NCBI RefSeq assembly: GCF_001956585.1
Contig: NZ_MSRR01000031.1
Coordinates: forward strand, 62,001-126,000
Source of the DNA: Actinomyces naeslundii
GTDB lineage: Bacteria; Actinomycetota; Actinomycetes; Actinomycetales; Actinomycetaceae
Length of the DNA: 64,000 nucleotides
Reading direction: 5' to 3'
In this document: positions 46,446 through 56,105 of the stretch, one piece after another
Numbering within the stretch: position 1 is the stretch's first letter
How the letters are laid out: each line of letters begins with the position of its first letter
Position numbers and translations under genes: made by a program
Notes under the pieces: model-generated
The model's input: only the letters and a program-made list of their open reading frames with translations
The model's database searches: none
What the model was told of the DNA's origin: nothing

Positions 46446-47396
46446 ATGACGACTCCCGCGGCAGAGCCCGCAGACGCCGTCAGGCTGACCGCCCTGCACA
46501 AGTCCTTCGGAGACGTCATCGCCGTCGACGGAATCGACCTGACCATCCGCCCAGGCGAGGTCGTCGCCCTCCTGGGGCCCAACGGCGCCGGCAAGACGAC
46601 GACGATTGACATGATCCTGGGACTCAGTCGCCCCACCGGCGGAGAGGTGAGCACCTTTGGAATGAGCCCGCGCCAAGCGGTCAACCGAGGTCTGATCGCC
46701 GCAGTCATGCAGACCGCCGGGCTCCTCCCCGACATCACTGTGCGCGAGACGGTGGAGCTGACGGCGAGCCTCTTCTCCCACCGGATCGATACCGAGGAGG
46801 CCATGCGGCGCGCGGGGGTCATCGACTTCGCCTCACGCATCGTCAAGAAGTGCTCAGGAGGCCAGCAGCAGCGCCTGCGCTTCGCCATGGCACTGGTGAG
46901 CGACCCGGCTCTGCTCATCCTCGATGAGCCGACCACCGGCATGGACGTCGAGGGACGCCGCGGCTTCTGGGAGGCCATCCACGCTGACGCCGCGCACGGA
47001 CGCACGATCATCTTCGCCACGCACTACCTTGAGGAGGCCGACGCCTTCGCCGATCGGATCATCCTGATGCGTCATGGGCGCATCATCGCCGACGGCACCG
47101 CGGCCGAGATCCGCACCTCTGTGAGCGGCCGCAGCCTGCGAGCCACCCTGACCTGCACAGCCGAGCAGCTACGCAGCGCCCTGACCGATCTGCAGGCCCG
47201 TGGCCGGGTCCACGACATCGAGGTCCTGGGCAGCGCACTCACTCTGAGCTCGACCGACACCGACGCCGTTGCCGCACTCCTTCTCAACGATCACCTGGCC
47301 AAGGACCTGGAGATCACCAGCCACGGCCTGGAGGACGCCTTCGTGGCCCTGACCAGCGACGGCGCCGCAGCTCCCACTCTGGGAGCGTCAGCATGA
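46446..47396 (+). CDS. ABC transporter ATPase, cassette 2
   Basis: The ATG at 46446 follows a GGGAGG site and gives 316 residues; an ATG at 46392 is the alternative. Motifs are GPNGAGKTT, KCSGGQQQR (Cys again in the signature loop), LLILDEPTTGMD and FATHYLEE. It is clearly paralogous to the cassette 1 ATPase across its whole length, including the shared Cys. It opens a second four-gene cassette of the same order. Confidence 0.92.
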   Translation: MTTPAAEPADAVRLTALHKSFGDVIAVDGIDLTIRPGEVVALLGPNGAGKTTTIDMILGLSRPTGGEVSTFGMSPRQAVNRGLIAAVMQTAGLLPDITVRETVELTASLFSHRIDTEEAMRRAGVIDFASRIVKKCSGGQQQRLRFAMALVSDPALLILDEPTTGMDVEGRRGFWEAIHADAAHGRTIIFATHYLEEADAFADRIILMRHGRIIADGTAAEIRTSVSGRSLRATLTCTAEQLRSALTDLQARGRVHDIEVLGSALTLSSTDTDAVAALLLNDHLAKDLEITSHGLEDAFVALTSDGAAAPTLGASA

Positions 47397-48265
47397 AACG
47401 CACCAGCAGCACCGACACCCTTTCTCCCACGCTTTCCACCGGAACCGCAATGTCTTCTTCATCTGAGTCCTCCTCCGCCTTGTCAGCAGTCGACCGCCTC
47501 GATCTCTCCTCCCGCGCAGCACCGCCCCTGGGCGGATTGAGCCTGACCCTGCTGTCACTCGAGGCACGCCGGCGCCTGCGCAACCGCCGGGCCATGATCT
47601 TCTCCGTCCTGCTGCCAGTGGCCTTCTTCCTCATGTTCACCACCACTGACTACTCCTCAACGCCCTACGGCAACGGCAACGTCGTGGCGAACATGATGAT
47701 CGGCATGGCCCTGTATGGCGCACTCATGACCACCACCGGGGCCGGGGCGGCCGTGAGCACCGAGCGGGCCTCGGGCTGGAGCCGTCAGCTGCGCCTGACG
47801 CCGCTGAAGCCCATCGCCTACATCGCCGTCAAGGTGATCGTCGGAATGCTCATCGGCGCCCTGGCCATCGGCGCCGTCTACGCCTGCGGTCCCTACCGTC
47901 ACGCTCACATGCCCGTGAGCGCCTGGATCACCTCGGCGCTCATCATCTGGCTGGGCTCCCTGGTCTTCGTCGCCTTCGGACTGTTCGTCGGCTACCTCCT
48001 TCCCTCGGACAACGCCATGCAGGTGGTCGGGCCGCTCATGGCCCTGCTCGCCTTCCTCGGGGGCATGTTCATCCCGTTAACGCCGGGCTCCACCATGGAT
48101 CGCATCGGCAGCCTCACCCCTATGTACGGGCTGCACAACCTGGCGCTGTGGCCCATGGGCGCAGAGACCTTCTCCTGGTGGTGGGTGGTCAACGTCCTGA
48201 CCTGGCTCGCCGTCTTCCTGGGTGGGGCCGCCTGGAGGATGAGCCGGGACACCGCCCGGGTGTGA
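47393..48265 (+). CDS. ABC-2 permease, cassette 2
   Basis: This 290-residue ABC-2 permease has a 55-residue polar, Ser/Thr-rich start and about six membrane segments (MIFSVLLPVAFFLMF; ALIIWLGSLVFVAFGLFVG). Its ATG overlaps the ATPase stop (ATGA). It is related to the cassette 1 permease, as seen in the shared FxGxMFxPL and SRFTPMYG/SLTPMYG segments. The kinase gene begins four bases after its stop. Confidence 0.88.
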   Translation: MKRTSSTDTLSPTLSTGTAMSSSSESSSALSAVDRLDLSSRAAPPLGGLSLTLLSLEARRRLRNRRAMIFSVLLPVAFFLMFTTTDYSSTPYGNGNVVANMMIGMALYGALMTTTGAGAAVSTERASGWSRQLRLTPLKPIAYIAVKVIVGMLIGALAIGAVYACGPYRHAHMPVSAWITSALIIWLGSLVFVAFGLFVGYLLPSDNAMQVVGPLMALLAFLGGMFIPLTPGSTMDRIGSLTPMYGLHNLALWPMGAETFSWWWVVNVLTWLAVFLGGAAWRMSRDTARV

Positions 48266-48269
48266 GCTC

Positions 48270-49445
48270 GTGAGTACCATCAGGGTCATGAAAGCCCGCG
48301 CCTCCTCCCTGGCCGAGGCGCGGGCGCGCCGCACCCGCGTTGTGGCGTTCGGCTGGGGGATCGTGTGGGCCGCCTCCATGGTTCCGGTCGTCCGTGCCGG
48401 CGTGGCACGAGGGTCCAACGGAGGAATCTGGGGCACAGTCAGTGCCATCGTCTCCTGCGCATGCCTGTTTACCGCCTGCTCGCTCAGTATGAGGCGGATC
48501 CGGCAAGGGCTGACCTGGCCTAGCCGCCTGGGCCTGTCGCTCATCATCATCGGCGCACTCACAGCGAGCGGGGCCGCCCTCGGCGTGGGATCGCCGGGCC
48601 TGCAGCTGGTGGTCTTCCTGGCCGTCGTCCTGGCCTTCTCACTGCCTTGGCAGGCGGCCATCGGGCCTATCGCGATCCTGACTGGCACCCTGTTCCTCAT
48701 TCCCAGGATGATTCCGTCCTGGTCCGCGAGCGAAGACGCGTGGATCGCTCTGCTCGTCGCGGGCGGCGCTTGCACCTTCGGGCGCTACATCATGGAGCAG
48801 CGGCGTGTGGCCCGCATTCTGGAGCAGCGCACTCACGAGCTGGAGATCAACGAGGAGCGCAACCGCATGGCCCGGGACATGCATGACATCCTGGGGCACT
48901 CGCTGACGGTCATCGCTCTGAAGTCGGAGCTCGCCGCCCGACTCGTCGACGTCGCTCCCGATCAGACCAGGACGGAGTTGGACGAGGTGCAGTCCCTGGC
49001 ACGCTCCGCCCTGGCCGACGTGCGCGCCACCGTCAACAGCTACCGCGAGCTGAGCCTGGCGGGCGAGCTGGCCCGGGCCACGAGCGTCCTGACCTCGGCC
49101 GGTGTCCGCGCCGACCTTCCGCTGACCGTCGAGGTCGTCGACCCTGAGCTGCGCGAGCTCTTCGCCTGGGTGGTGCGCGAGGGCGTCACCAACATTGTGC
49201 GCCATGCCCACGCCTCACTTTGCAAGGTGAAGCTGACCACCGACTCCATTGAGGTGGCCGACGACGGTATCGGACTCGACTCGACCGGCACCGGCGACGG
49301 TCACGGGTTGGAGGGGCTGCGCCAGCGCTGTCAGGACAACGGCGCCGACCTCACCATCGAGGCCCCCTCCAGCGGCAGCGGCACCGTCCTGAGAGTACGC
49401 GCCCGCCGTCTATCCTCCCGTATGACGCACGACGCGACCGAGTGA
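48270..49445 (+). CDS. NarL-type sensor histidine kinase, cassette 2
   Basis: The GTG at 48270 gives 391 residues. The N-terminal half has five or so membrane segments. The HisKA_3 box is ARDMHDILGHSLTV with H205, and the ATPase domain has REGVTNIVRHAHA and ADDGIGLDSTG followed by GHGLEGLRQR. It is a paralogue of the cassette 1 kinase. It is transcribed between the permease and response regulator genes, so it probably senses a signal tied to the exporter. Confidence 0.92.
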   Translation: MSTIRVMKARASSLAEARARRTRVVAFGWGIVWAASMVPVVRAGVARGSNGGIWGTVSAIVSCACLFTACSLSMRRIRQGLTWPSRLGLSLIIIGALTASGAALGVGSPGLQLVVFLAVVLAFSLPWQAAIGPIAILTGTLFLIPRMIPSWSASEDAWIALLVAGGACTFGRYIMEQRRVARILEQRTHELEINEERNRMARDMHDILGHSLTVIALKSELAARLVDVAPDQTRTELDEVQSLARSALADVRATVNSYRELSLAGELARATSVLTSAGVRADLPLTVEVVDPELRELFAWVVREGVTNIVRHAHASLCKVKLTTDSIEVADDGIGLDSTGTGDGHGLEGLRQRCQDNGADLTIEAPSSGSGTVLRVRARRLSSRMTHDATE

Positions 49446-49523
49446 CCCGGTCGCCCGCACCCCGAACTCCGGCGAGCACCAATGTCGTCGGCCCTGAGGA
49501 ACCTTGAGTAACGGAGCTGAGCG

Positions 49524-50135
49524 ATGATCCGAGTGATGCTGGCCGACGACCAGGCCATGGTGCGCGGGGCGCTGGCCGCACTGCTCGCCCTGGAGACCGA
49601 TATCGAGGTCGTCGCCCAGGTCGGAAACGGGGACGATGTCCTACCCGTCGCACTCGAGCACCGGCCCGATGTCGTTCTCATGGACGTCGACATGCCCGGC
49701 ACCGACGGGCTGAGCGCGACCGCGAGGCTCCTGGAGCGACTGCCGGCCACGAGGGTCCTCATCGTCACGACCTTCGGGCGCCCCGGATTCCTGCGGCGCG
49801 CCATCCAGTCCGGGGCCCACGGCTTCGTCGTCAAGGATGCTCCGGCCACCGAGCTGGCCGAGTCGGTGCGTCGGGTCCATTCGGGGATGCGCGTTGTCGA
49901 CCCGGCGCTGGCTGCCGACTCGCTCATCTTCGGGGACTCCCCGCTGACCGCCCGGGAGACCGAGGTGCTTCAGGCCGCCGCCGACGGCGCCACCGTCTCC
50001 GAGGTCGCCCGGCGGGTCCATCTCTCGGAGGGAACCACCCGTAACCACCTGTCCCAGGCCATGGCCAAGACCGGTGCACCCACCCGCGCCGCAGCGGTGC
50101 ACATCGCCGCCCAGAAGGGGTGGATCATTGAGTAG
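49524..50135 (+). CDS. NarL/LuxR-type response regulator, cassette 2
   Basis: The 203-residue protein, exactly as long as its cassette 1 counterpart, has D8-D9 and phospho-acceptor D54 in VVLMDVDMPG, with VTTFGRPG and FVVKDAPA. The LuxR helix-turn-helix is TARETEVLQAAADG followed by VHLSEGTTRNHLSQAM. A gap of 78 bases from the kinase gene is larger than in cassette 1. The clear similarity to the cassette 1 regulator suggests a duplicated system. Confidence 0.93.
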   Translation: MIRVMLADDQAMVRGALAALLALETDIEVVAQVGNGDDVLPVALEHRPDVVLMDVDMPGTDGLSATARLLERLPATRVLIVTTFGRPGFLRRAIQSGAHGFVVKDAPATELAESVRRVHSGMRVVDPALAADSLIFGDSPLTARETEVLQAAADGATVSEVARRVHLSEGTTRNHLSQAMAKTGAPTRAAAVHIAAQKGWIIE

Positions 50136-50266
50136 CACTGGCTAAGACGAGGGCACGGAAGACTCGTTCGACCGGCCCGAACGTCCCCCGGCCACCCACG
50201 CTCTGAGACGAGGCGGGTGCCGGGGACGTTGTGCAGTGGTTCGCTCGGGCTCATCAGCCCGGCGGC

Positions 50267-51436
50267 TCAGCCCAGCAGCGCGTCGACGAAGCCCTCCGGG
50301 TCGAAGGGGGCCAGGTCGTCGGCGCCCTCCCCCAGGCCCACGAGCTTGACGGGCACGCCCAGCTCCTTCTGAACCGTGACGACGATGCCGCCCTTGGCAG
50401 TGCCGTCGAGCTTGGTGAGCACGATGCCGGTGATGCCCACGGCCTCGGAGAAGACCTGGGCCTGGCGCATGCCGTTCTGGCCTGTGGTGGCGTCCAGGAC
50501 CAGGAGGATCTCTCCGACCGGGGCGATCTTCTCCATGACGCGCTTGATCTTGCCCAGCTCGTCCATGAGGCCGGCCTTGTTCTGCAGGCGCCCGGCGGTA
50601 TCGACGACGACGACGTCCGTCTCCTGGTCGGCCGCCCGGCGAGCGGCGTCGTAGGCGACGGAGGCGGGGTCGGCACCCTCCTTCTCGGAGCGCACGACGT
50701 CGACGCCCACACGCTCGCCCCAGGTGCTCAGCTGCTCGGCGGCCGCGGCCCGGAAGGTGTCGGCCGCACCCAAGACGACGGTCTTGTCCTGGGCCACTAG
50801 GACGCGGGCGAGCTTGCCGCAGGTGGTGGTCTTGCCGGTGCCGTTGACACCCACCATGAGGATGGCGGCCGCGGGCGTTCCCTGGGCGCCGTCGGCCGGA
50901 GTGGGACGCTCCAGGTTGAGGGAGCGGTCCAGGCTGGGGTCGACGAGCTTGAGCAGCTCGGCGCGCAGGACGGTGCGCACGGCCTCGGGGTCGGAGGTTC
51001 CCAGGATCTTGGCCTGGGTACGCAGATCGTCCATGAGGGAGGTGGTGACCTCAATACCGAGGTCGGAGGTGAGCAGGGTGTCCTCGATCTCCTCCCAGTC
51101 CTCCTCGGTCAGGTCACCGCGGGACAGGACGGACAGGACCGCCTTGCCGAAGCCGCCGGCACCGGCCAGGCGGGCGCGCAGACGCTGCATGCGACCGGGG
51201 ATGGACTCGGGCGACTCCAGCGTCGCGGCCGGCGCCGTGCTCGCTTCAGCCTCTGCAGCACCCTCCCCCGCAGGCTCCTCGTCCTCCTCAGAGGGCAGGA
51301 GGTCCTCGACGGACATGGGCTTGTGGGCGCTGACCTCGTCGGGGACCTGGCCCCGCCGCCTGCCCGCATAGAGCCACAGACCTCCGCCGACGACGATGAT
51401 CAGGATGATGCCGAGAACGATGAGGATCGGTTCCAT
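50267..51436 (-). CDS. ftsY: signal recognition particle receptor
   Basis: FtsY docks SRP at the membrane. The ATG at 51436 gives 389 residues. A transmembrane segment lies at residues 4-24 (ILIVLGIILIIVVGGGLWLYA counts across it), then an acidic A domain to about 85. The NG domain has VGVNGTGKTTTCGKLA, DTFRAAAAEQLS, VVDTAGRLQNK and LTKLDGTAKGG. Its C-terminus reads FDPEGFVDALL, as expected. The frame also opens 19 codons earlier, but that part has no membrane segment. Confidence 0.95.
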   Translation of the reverse strand: MEPILIVLGIILIIVVGGGLWLYAGRRRGQVPDEVSAHKPMSVEDLLPSEEDEEPAGEGAAEAEASTAPAATLESPESIPGRMQRLRARLAGAGGFGKAVLSVLSRGDLTEEDWEEIEDTLLTSDLGIEVTTSLMDDLRTQAKILGTSDPEAVRTVLRAELLKLVDPSLDRSLNLERPTPADGAQGTPAAAILMVGVNGTGKTTTCGKLARVLVAQDKTVVLGAADTFRAAAAEQLSTWGERVGVDVVRSEKEGADPASVAYDAARRAADQETDVVVVDTAGRLQNKAGLMDELGKIKRVMEKIAPVGEILLVLDATTGQNGMRQAQVFSEAVGITGIVLTKLDGTAKGGIVVTVQKELGVPVKLVGLGEGADDLAPFDPEGFVDALLG

Positions 51437-51798
51437 AGGCCCATCATGCCCGATAGCGGACCTGCTGCGGCAGGGTTGTTCTCCCCCGACCATCTCTCAG
51501 CGGCACGACCTCACGGGAATCACCGACGTGATGCGACGCCGAGTCGTGACAATAGAAAACCTGCGGCACACCGATTGGCGTACCGCAGGCGGAGAGGACC
51601 GAGGCCCTCCATATCAATGCGCGCAAAGGCGTTATCTGTTCACGTCAGGGCATGATCAAGACGCAAGAGGTAGGTGCAGTCAATACCGGGATGACGACCT
51701 CTCGGGGCCGGGACTATATCCAGAGGTTGCCACCTCGGACCCGATGAGTCGTGAAAATGAATGCAGGGCATAGTTTTCACGAACCGGGCCGGAGAAGC
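51437..51798. other. 362-base spacer upstream of ftsY
   Basis: The spacer lies between ftsY and the small membrane gene, both on the minus strand. It contains a clear minus-strand terminator (listed separately) and must hold the ftsY promoter. A plus-strand frame of 125 codons (51396-51773) overlaps the ftsY start, shows no domain and is rejected. Confidence 0.5.
51551..51589 (-). terminator. intrinsic terminator after the small membrane gene
   Basis: Read on the minus strand, a 10-base stem with one mismatch (51589-51580 with 51569-51560) is followed at once by TTTTCTATT at 51559-51551. This hairpin plus T-rich tract is one of the few textbook intrinsic terminators in the window. It would end transcription from smc and the small membrane gene before ftsY. 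Confidence 0.75.
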
Positions 51799-52173
51799 TC
51801 ACCCCTGCGGCTGCGACAGCCCGCTGGCCGCCGGCTCGTGCACCTGGCCGCGACGCCGCGAGCCGACGGAGCCCCGAGTCCTCTCCGCACCGTCCATCGC
51901 CTTCTCGAAAACGCCCACCAGGCCGCCGAAGGAGTCAGTACCCACGTAGGGCGCAGGACCCTCACGCGTCATGAGGTCGGAGAGGCGGGCCTCCTGAGGC
52001 ACGACCTCAACCTCGACATCCTGCTCCTCCTGACGCACCTCCTGCGCATTGCGAACCAGACTGCGAATGCGTGAGGGCCAGGAGCGGATCGGGAAGCGCT
52101 CAGCACAGACCATGCCGAGCACAAGCAGGCCGGCAACCAGCACAACGACGAGAGGAAGAATCATGGCACCCAT
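51799..52173 (-). CDS. small membrane protein between smc and ftsY
   Basis: The 124-residue protein has a hydrophobic segment at residues 4-22 (MILPLVVVLVAGLLVLGMV) and then a charged, helical cytoplasmic part (RNAQEVRQEEQDVEVEVV) and a polar tail. I do not recognise the family. The start at ATG 52173 or 52164 is uncertain because neither has a good ribosome site. A promoter-like element lies 33 bases upstream. The terminator at 51551 separates it from ftsY. Confidence 0.7.
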   Translation of the reverse strand: MGAMILPLVVVLVAGLLVLGMVCAERFPIRSWPSRIRSLVRNAQEVRQEEQDVEVEVVPQEARLSDLMTREGPAPYVGTDSFGGLVGVFEKAMDGAERTRGSVGSRRRGQVHEPAASGLSQPQG

Positions 52174-52205
52174 GGCTAGGATTCTGCCTTGCGAAATGCG
52201 ATCTG

Positions 52206-52241
52206 ACTAGACTTCGCACGCATTTGTCGTCCAATCGACAA
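52206..52241 (-). promoter_or_regulatory. promoter with an overlapping inverted repeat
   Basis: On the minus strand TTGGAC (52234-52229) and TCTAGT (52211-52206) are 17 bases apart, a good -35/-10 spacing, and lie 33 bases before the ATG of the small membrane gene. The -35 overlaps a perfect inverted repeat, TTGTCG-N6-CGACAA at 52224-52241. A repressor could bind there. The element is predicted, not proven. Confidence 0.45.
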
Positions 52242-52334
52242 CAAAACCTGATAACTCCCTGACACAACAATGGCTTGACTCTGAAAACGAGTGTCATACT
52301 GTAAGGCCGCTACCACACTCCCCTCATGATTCAC

Positions 52335-55300
52335 TCAGGCATCAGGAGTCACAGCCGTACCACGGTCGGACTGGGCCAGCCGCTGCGACACCGCCTTGGT
52401 GATCCCGTCACGCATGGTGATGCCGTAGAGCGCGTCGGCCACCTCCATGGTCCGCTTCTGGTGGGTGATGATGATGAGCTGACTGGACTGACGCAGCTCG
52501 GTAAAAATCTCCAGCAGCCGGCCCAGGTTGGTGTCATCCAGGGCCGCCTCCACCTCGTCCATGACGTAGAAGGGCGAGGGGCGCGCTTTGAAGATCGCCA
52601 CCAGCAGGGCGACGGCGGCCAGTGAGCGCTCCCCACCCGAGAGCAGTGAGAGCCGTTTGACCTTCTTGCCCGCCGGGCGCGCCTCGATCTCGATGCCGGT
52701 GGTGAGCATGTCGTCGGGATCGGTGAGCACCAGGCGCCCCTCGCCACCCGGGAAGAGCCGGTCGAAGACGGAGGCGAACTGACGAGCGGTGTCCTCGTAG
52801 GCCTGGGCGAAGACCTCCTGGACCCGAGCATCGATCTCCTCGACGATACTGAGCAGGTCGTCTCGCGAGCGCTTGAGGTCGGCGAGCTGCTCAGCCAGGA
52901 ACTGGTGCCGCTGTTCCAGTGCGGCGTGCTCCTCCAGGGCGAGCGGGTTGACCTTGCCGAGGCGGGCAAGGTCGCGCGAGGCCTTGGCCAGGCGCTTCTC
53001 CTGCTCGGAACGCACGTAGGGATGGCCCGTCTGTCGGGCCCTGGCCCGGGTGTGGTCACCGGTCCGGTCATCGGCCGGTTCCGCGTCCACGCCGGGGACG
53101 GTATCGGGCTCCTCGACGACCTCGGGGACGAGCATGTGCGGTCCGTACTCCTCAACGAGGGGTTCCAGCTCGAGGCCGAGCTCACTCATGGCCCGCTCGG
53201 CCAGGGACTCCAGGCGCATCCGCTGCTCCGCCCGGGCCACTTCCTCTCGATGGGCGGCGTCGGTGAGGCTGCCGAGCTCCTTGGTGAGCTGGTCGATCTC
53301 CTCGCGAACCTCATTGGTTGCGGCCAGGGCCTCGGCCCGCTCGGCCTCGATGGTGGCACGCTCGTCAGCCGCCTGCTGGACGCAGGCTCTGGCCGTCTCG
53401 GCGGCGGCGCGAGCCTGGTCCCGCACATGCGTGGCGACGGCGAGCTGGGCGCTGCGGCGCTGCTGAGCCCGTTCGGCGGCGGCGCGCTGCTCCCGCTCAC
53501 GGCGCGCGGCAGCTCGCAGGGAGTCGGCACGCCCTCGGCTGGAGCGCTCGCGCTCCTCGGCCGTGCGCAGCGCCAGTCGGGCGTCGGTCTCGGCGCCGCG
53601 GGCCTCGCGCGCAGCCTCCGCCGCCCCCTCCCGCTCCTGTCGGGCGCGCTCCAGCGCGCGCTCAAGATGGTCGGGGCCATGACCTCCTACGTCGCCCACC
53701 GCATCCACGCCGTCGGCGGACTCGCCCTCAACCTCGGCCAGCGCGGCCGTGGCGGCGGCGAGCTCAGCGGTGCGCTGGACGGACTCCGCCTCAGCCCGAT
53801 CCAGGACCCGGCGGGCCCGGCCAGTCTCCTCGGTGGCGGCGTGGACCGCTGAAGCCAAGCGGGCCATGGTCTCAGCGGCCCGGGCCGCCTCGGCGTCGGC
53901 CTGACGCAGGGCGGTCAGCGCCTCACTGAGAGCCTGGCGCGCGACCTCCTCCCCGCGACGCGCCTCCTCCAGCGCGGCGTCGGCCGAGGTCTCTGCCTGT
54001 GCTGCGGCGGCGGCCTCGGCCTCGGCCTCCTCGTGAGCGGCGCTGAGCTCGAGAACCGAGGAGGACCCACGCCCCGCCCCGGCGACCCAGCCGGGAGCCA
54101 GGACGTCGCCACTGCGAGTGGACACGACGGCGTCGGGCAGCGTTGCACGCAGGGCCCGAGCGGTCTCGATATCCTCCACGACCCAGCAGTCCTTGAGCAG
54201 CCCGTCCAGGACCCTCCTGAGGCTCCCGTGCTCCTGCCGCGTGACACTCACGAGCTCGCGGGCCACCAGCACGCCGTCGACAGGGGCCGGCACCGCCTCG
54301 TCATCGGCGTCATGCTCGACGCCCATCGACGGCTCACTGGCCAGAACCAGCCGTACGGCCCCCACGTCCTGGCCGCGAGCGCTCTCCAGCCCGGCCAGGG
54401 CCGCCCCGGCGTCGACGGCGAGCCCGGCCTCGGCGAGCACCCCCAGGAGGGCGGCGACGGCGTTCTCCCAGCCGCGCTCGACGCTGATGTGCTCCGCCAG
54501 CGGACCGAGGAGGCCCTCGACCCCGGCCTGGAGCAGTGCGGCCGTCCCGTCCTGGCTGCGCAGGGACATGGCCAGGGTGTCACGTCTGGCAGTCCAGGTG
54601 GCCCGGTCGGAGGCCGCCTCCCGGCGGGCGTCGGTGGCGGCGGAGACGGCCTCGCGAGCCTCGGCCAGACGGCGGGTCGCCTCCTCATGGACGGCAGCGG
54701 CCCGGGACGCCGCCTCGGCCGCACTGGCCTCAGCGGCCGTCCCCGACACCGCTCCTTTCCCGGCGGCTGCCGTTGCGTCGTCCTGATCCTCGCGCTCTCC
54801 CCCGGCCTCGGCCAGCGCGTCTCGAGCACGCTCCTCGCGCGTCTCTGCGGCCTGAAGGGCGCTGCGGGCCTGCTCGAGGGCGGCCAGGCTGGCCTCGTGA
54901 CGGCTGCGGGCGGAGGCGACGCGTCCACCGGCGCGAGCGATCGTCTCGCGTCGCTCCGAGACCCGGCGCTGCGAGGCCGAGAGCTCCTGGTCGGCGGCCT
55001 TCTCAGCGGTCTCCGCGTCCGTGCGCACCCGAGTGGCGTCACTGAGCGTTGTGCGGGCCGTCTCGACGGCGTCGAGGAGCTCGGCCTCCTCCCGGCCAGC
55101 GGCCTCGGCCCGCCGTTCGAGCTCCTCGGGGTCGGTGCCGTGGCTCGCGGTGGGCGCTGAGGCCAGGAGCCGGATCCGTTCTCCGGCCACGTCCGCGAGC
55201 GCACCGAGGGACTGGGCCACCCCGGTGAGCTCCTCCCAGATGCCACCGGCTCGGGCGAGGCGCTGGGCGGAGGTGGTCTCGACAGCGGCCAGCTCACTCA

Positions 55301-56105
55301 AGCGTGCCCGGGCGACGCGCTCGGCCTCCTCGACTGAGCGGCGGCGCTTGGCCAGGGCCTCCTTGTCCTCGTCGCCGGCCTCCAGGAGGGACTGGGCCTG
55401 GACGACGTCGTCGGCCAGCAGCCGGGCGGTGGCGTCACGGACCTCGACCTGGATGGCCCGGGCGCGCCGGGCGACGGCGGCCTGCCGGGCCAGGGGGCCG
55501 AGCTGGCGACGCAGCTCCTGGGCGAGGTCGGAGACCCGCGCCAGGTCGGCGGCCATGGACTCGAGCTTGCGCAGGGCGCGCTCCTTACGCTTGCGGTGCT
55601 TGAGGACCCCGGCGGCCTCCTCGATGAAGCCGCGTCGGTCGTCGGGGGTGGCGCTCAGGACGGCGTCGAGCTGGCCCTGCCCGACGATGACGTGCATCTG
55701 GCGCCCCAGGCCCGTGTCACTGAGGAGCTCTTGAACGTCGAGGAGACGGCAGGGGGTGCCGTTGATCTGGTACTCCGAGCCGCCCCCGCGGAACAGGGTG
55801 CGCGAGATGGTGACCTCGGTGTAGTCGATCGGTAGGGCACCGTCGGTGTTGTCGATGGTCAAGGAGACCTCGGCTCGTCCGAGCGCCGGGCGGGAGCCGG
55901 CGCCGGCGAAGATGACGTCGGCCATGGAGCCGCCGCGCAGGTTCTTGGCGCCCTGCTCTCCCATGACCCAGGTCAGGGCGTCGACGACGTTGGACTTGCC
56001 GGAGCCGTTGGGACCGACCACGGCGGTGATGCCGGGCTCCAGACGAAGGGTGGTTGACGAGGCGAAGGACTTGAATCCCTTGATCGTCAACGTCTTGAGG
56101 TGCAC
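52335..56105 (-). CDS. smc: chromosome segregation protein SMC
   Basis: SMC is the condensin ATPase that organises the chromosome. The GTG at 56105 with an AGGGTGG site upstream gives 1256 residues starting VHLKTLTIKGFKSFAS. An earlier in-frame ATG at 56201 is rejected because it adds a non-SMC stretch. The N-terminal Walker A is GPNGSGKSNVVDAL; the coiled coil runs about 170-500 and 680-1040. The hinge lies between (about 510-670), with LLGPLAEHISVERGWENAV. The C-terminal head has the ABC signature LSGGERSLAAVALL and Walker B YVMDEVEAALDD. Confidence 0.96.
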   Translation of the reverse strand: MHLKTLTIKGFKSFASSTTLRLEPGITAVVGPNGSGKSNVVDALTWVMGEQGAKNLRGGSMADVIFAGAGSRPALGRAEVSLTIDNTDGALPIDYTEVTISRTLFRGGGSEYQINGTPCRLLDVQELLSDTGLGRQMHVIVGQGQLDAVLSATPDDRRGFIEEAAGVLKHRKRKERALRKLESMAADLARVSDLAQELRRQLGPLARQAAVARRARAIQVEVRDATARLLADDVVQAQSLLEAGDEDKEALAKRRRSVEEAERVARARLSELAAVETTSAQRLARAGGIWEELTGVAQSLGALADVAGERIRLLASAPTASHGTDPEELERRAEAAGREEAELLDAVETARTTLSDATRVRTDAETAEKAADQELSASQRRVSERRETIARAGGRVASARSRHEASLAALEQARSALQAAETREERARDALAEAGGEREDQDDATAAAGKGAVSGTAAEASAAEAASRAAAVHEEATRRLAEAREAVSAATDARREAASDRATWTARRDTLAMSLRSQDGTAALLQAGVEGLLGPLAEHISVERGWENAVAALLGVLAEAGLAVDAGAALAGLESARGQDVGAVRLVLASEPSMGVEHDADDEAVPAPVDGVLVARELVSVTRQEHGSLRRVLDGLLKDCWVVEDIETARALRATLPDAVVSTRSGDVLAPGWVAGAGRGSSSVLELSAAHEEAEAEAAAAAQAETSADAALEEARRGEEVARQALSEALTALRQADAEAARAAETMARLASAVHAATEETGRARRVLDRAEAESVQRTAELAAATAALAEVEGESADGVDAVGDVGGHGPDHLERALERARQEREGAAEAAREARGAETDARLALRTAEERERSSRGRADSLRAAARREREQRAAAERAQQRRSAQLAVATHVRDQARAAAETARACVQQAADERATIEAERAEALAATNEVREEIDQLTKELGSLTDAAHREEVARAEQRMRLESLAERAMSELGLELEPLVEEYGPHMLVPEVVEEPDTVPGVDAEPADDRTGDHTRARARQTGHPYVRSEQEKRLAKASRDLARLGKVNPLALEEHAALEQRHQFLAEQLADLKRSRDDLLSIVEEIDARVQEVFAQAYEDTARQFASVFDRLFPGGEGRLVLTDPDDMLTTGIEIEARPAGKKVKRLSLLSGGERSLAAVALLVAIFKARPSPFYVMDEVEAALDDTNLGRLLEIFTELRQSSQLIIITHQKRTMEVADALYGITMRDGITKAVSQRLAQSDRGTAVTPDA

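Noticed and set aside
51396-51773. 125-codon plus-strand frame upstream of ftsY
   Set aside because: Overlaps the ftsY start and a clear terminator; no recognisable domain or ribosome site.
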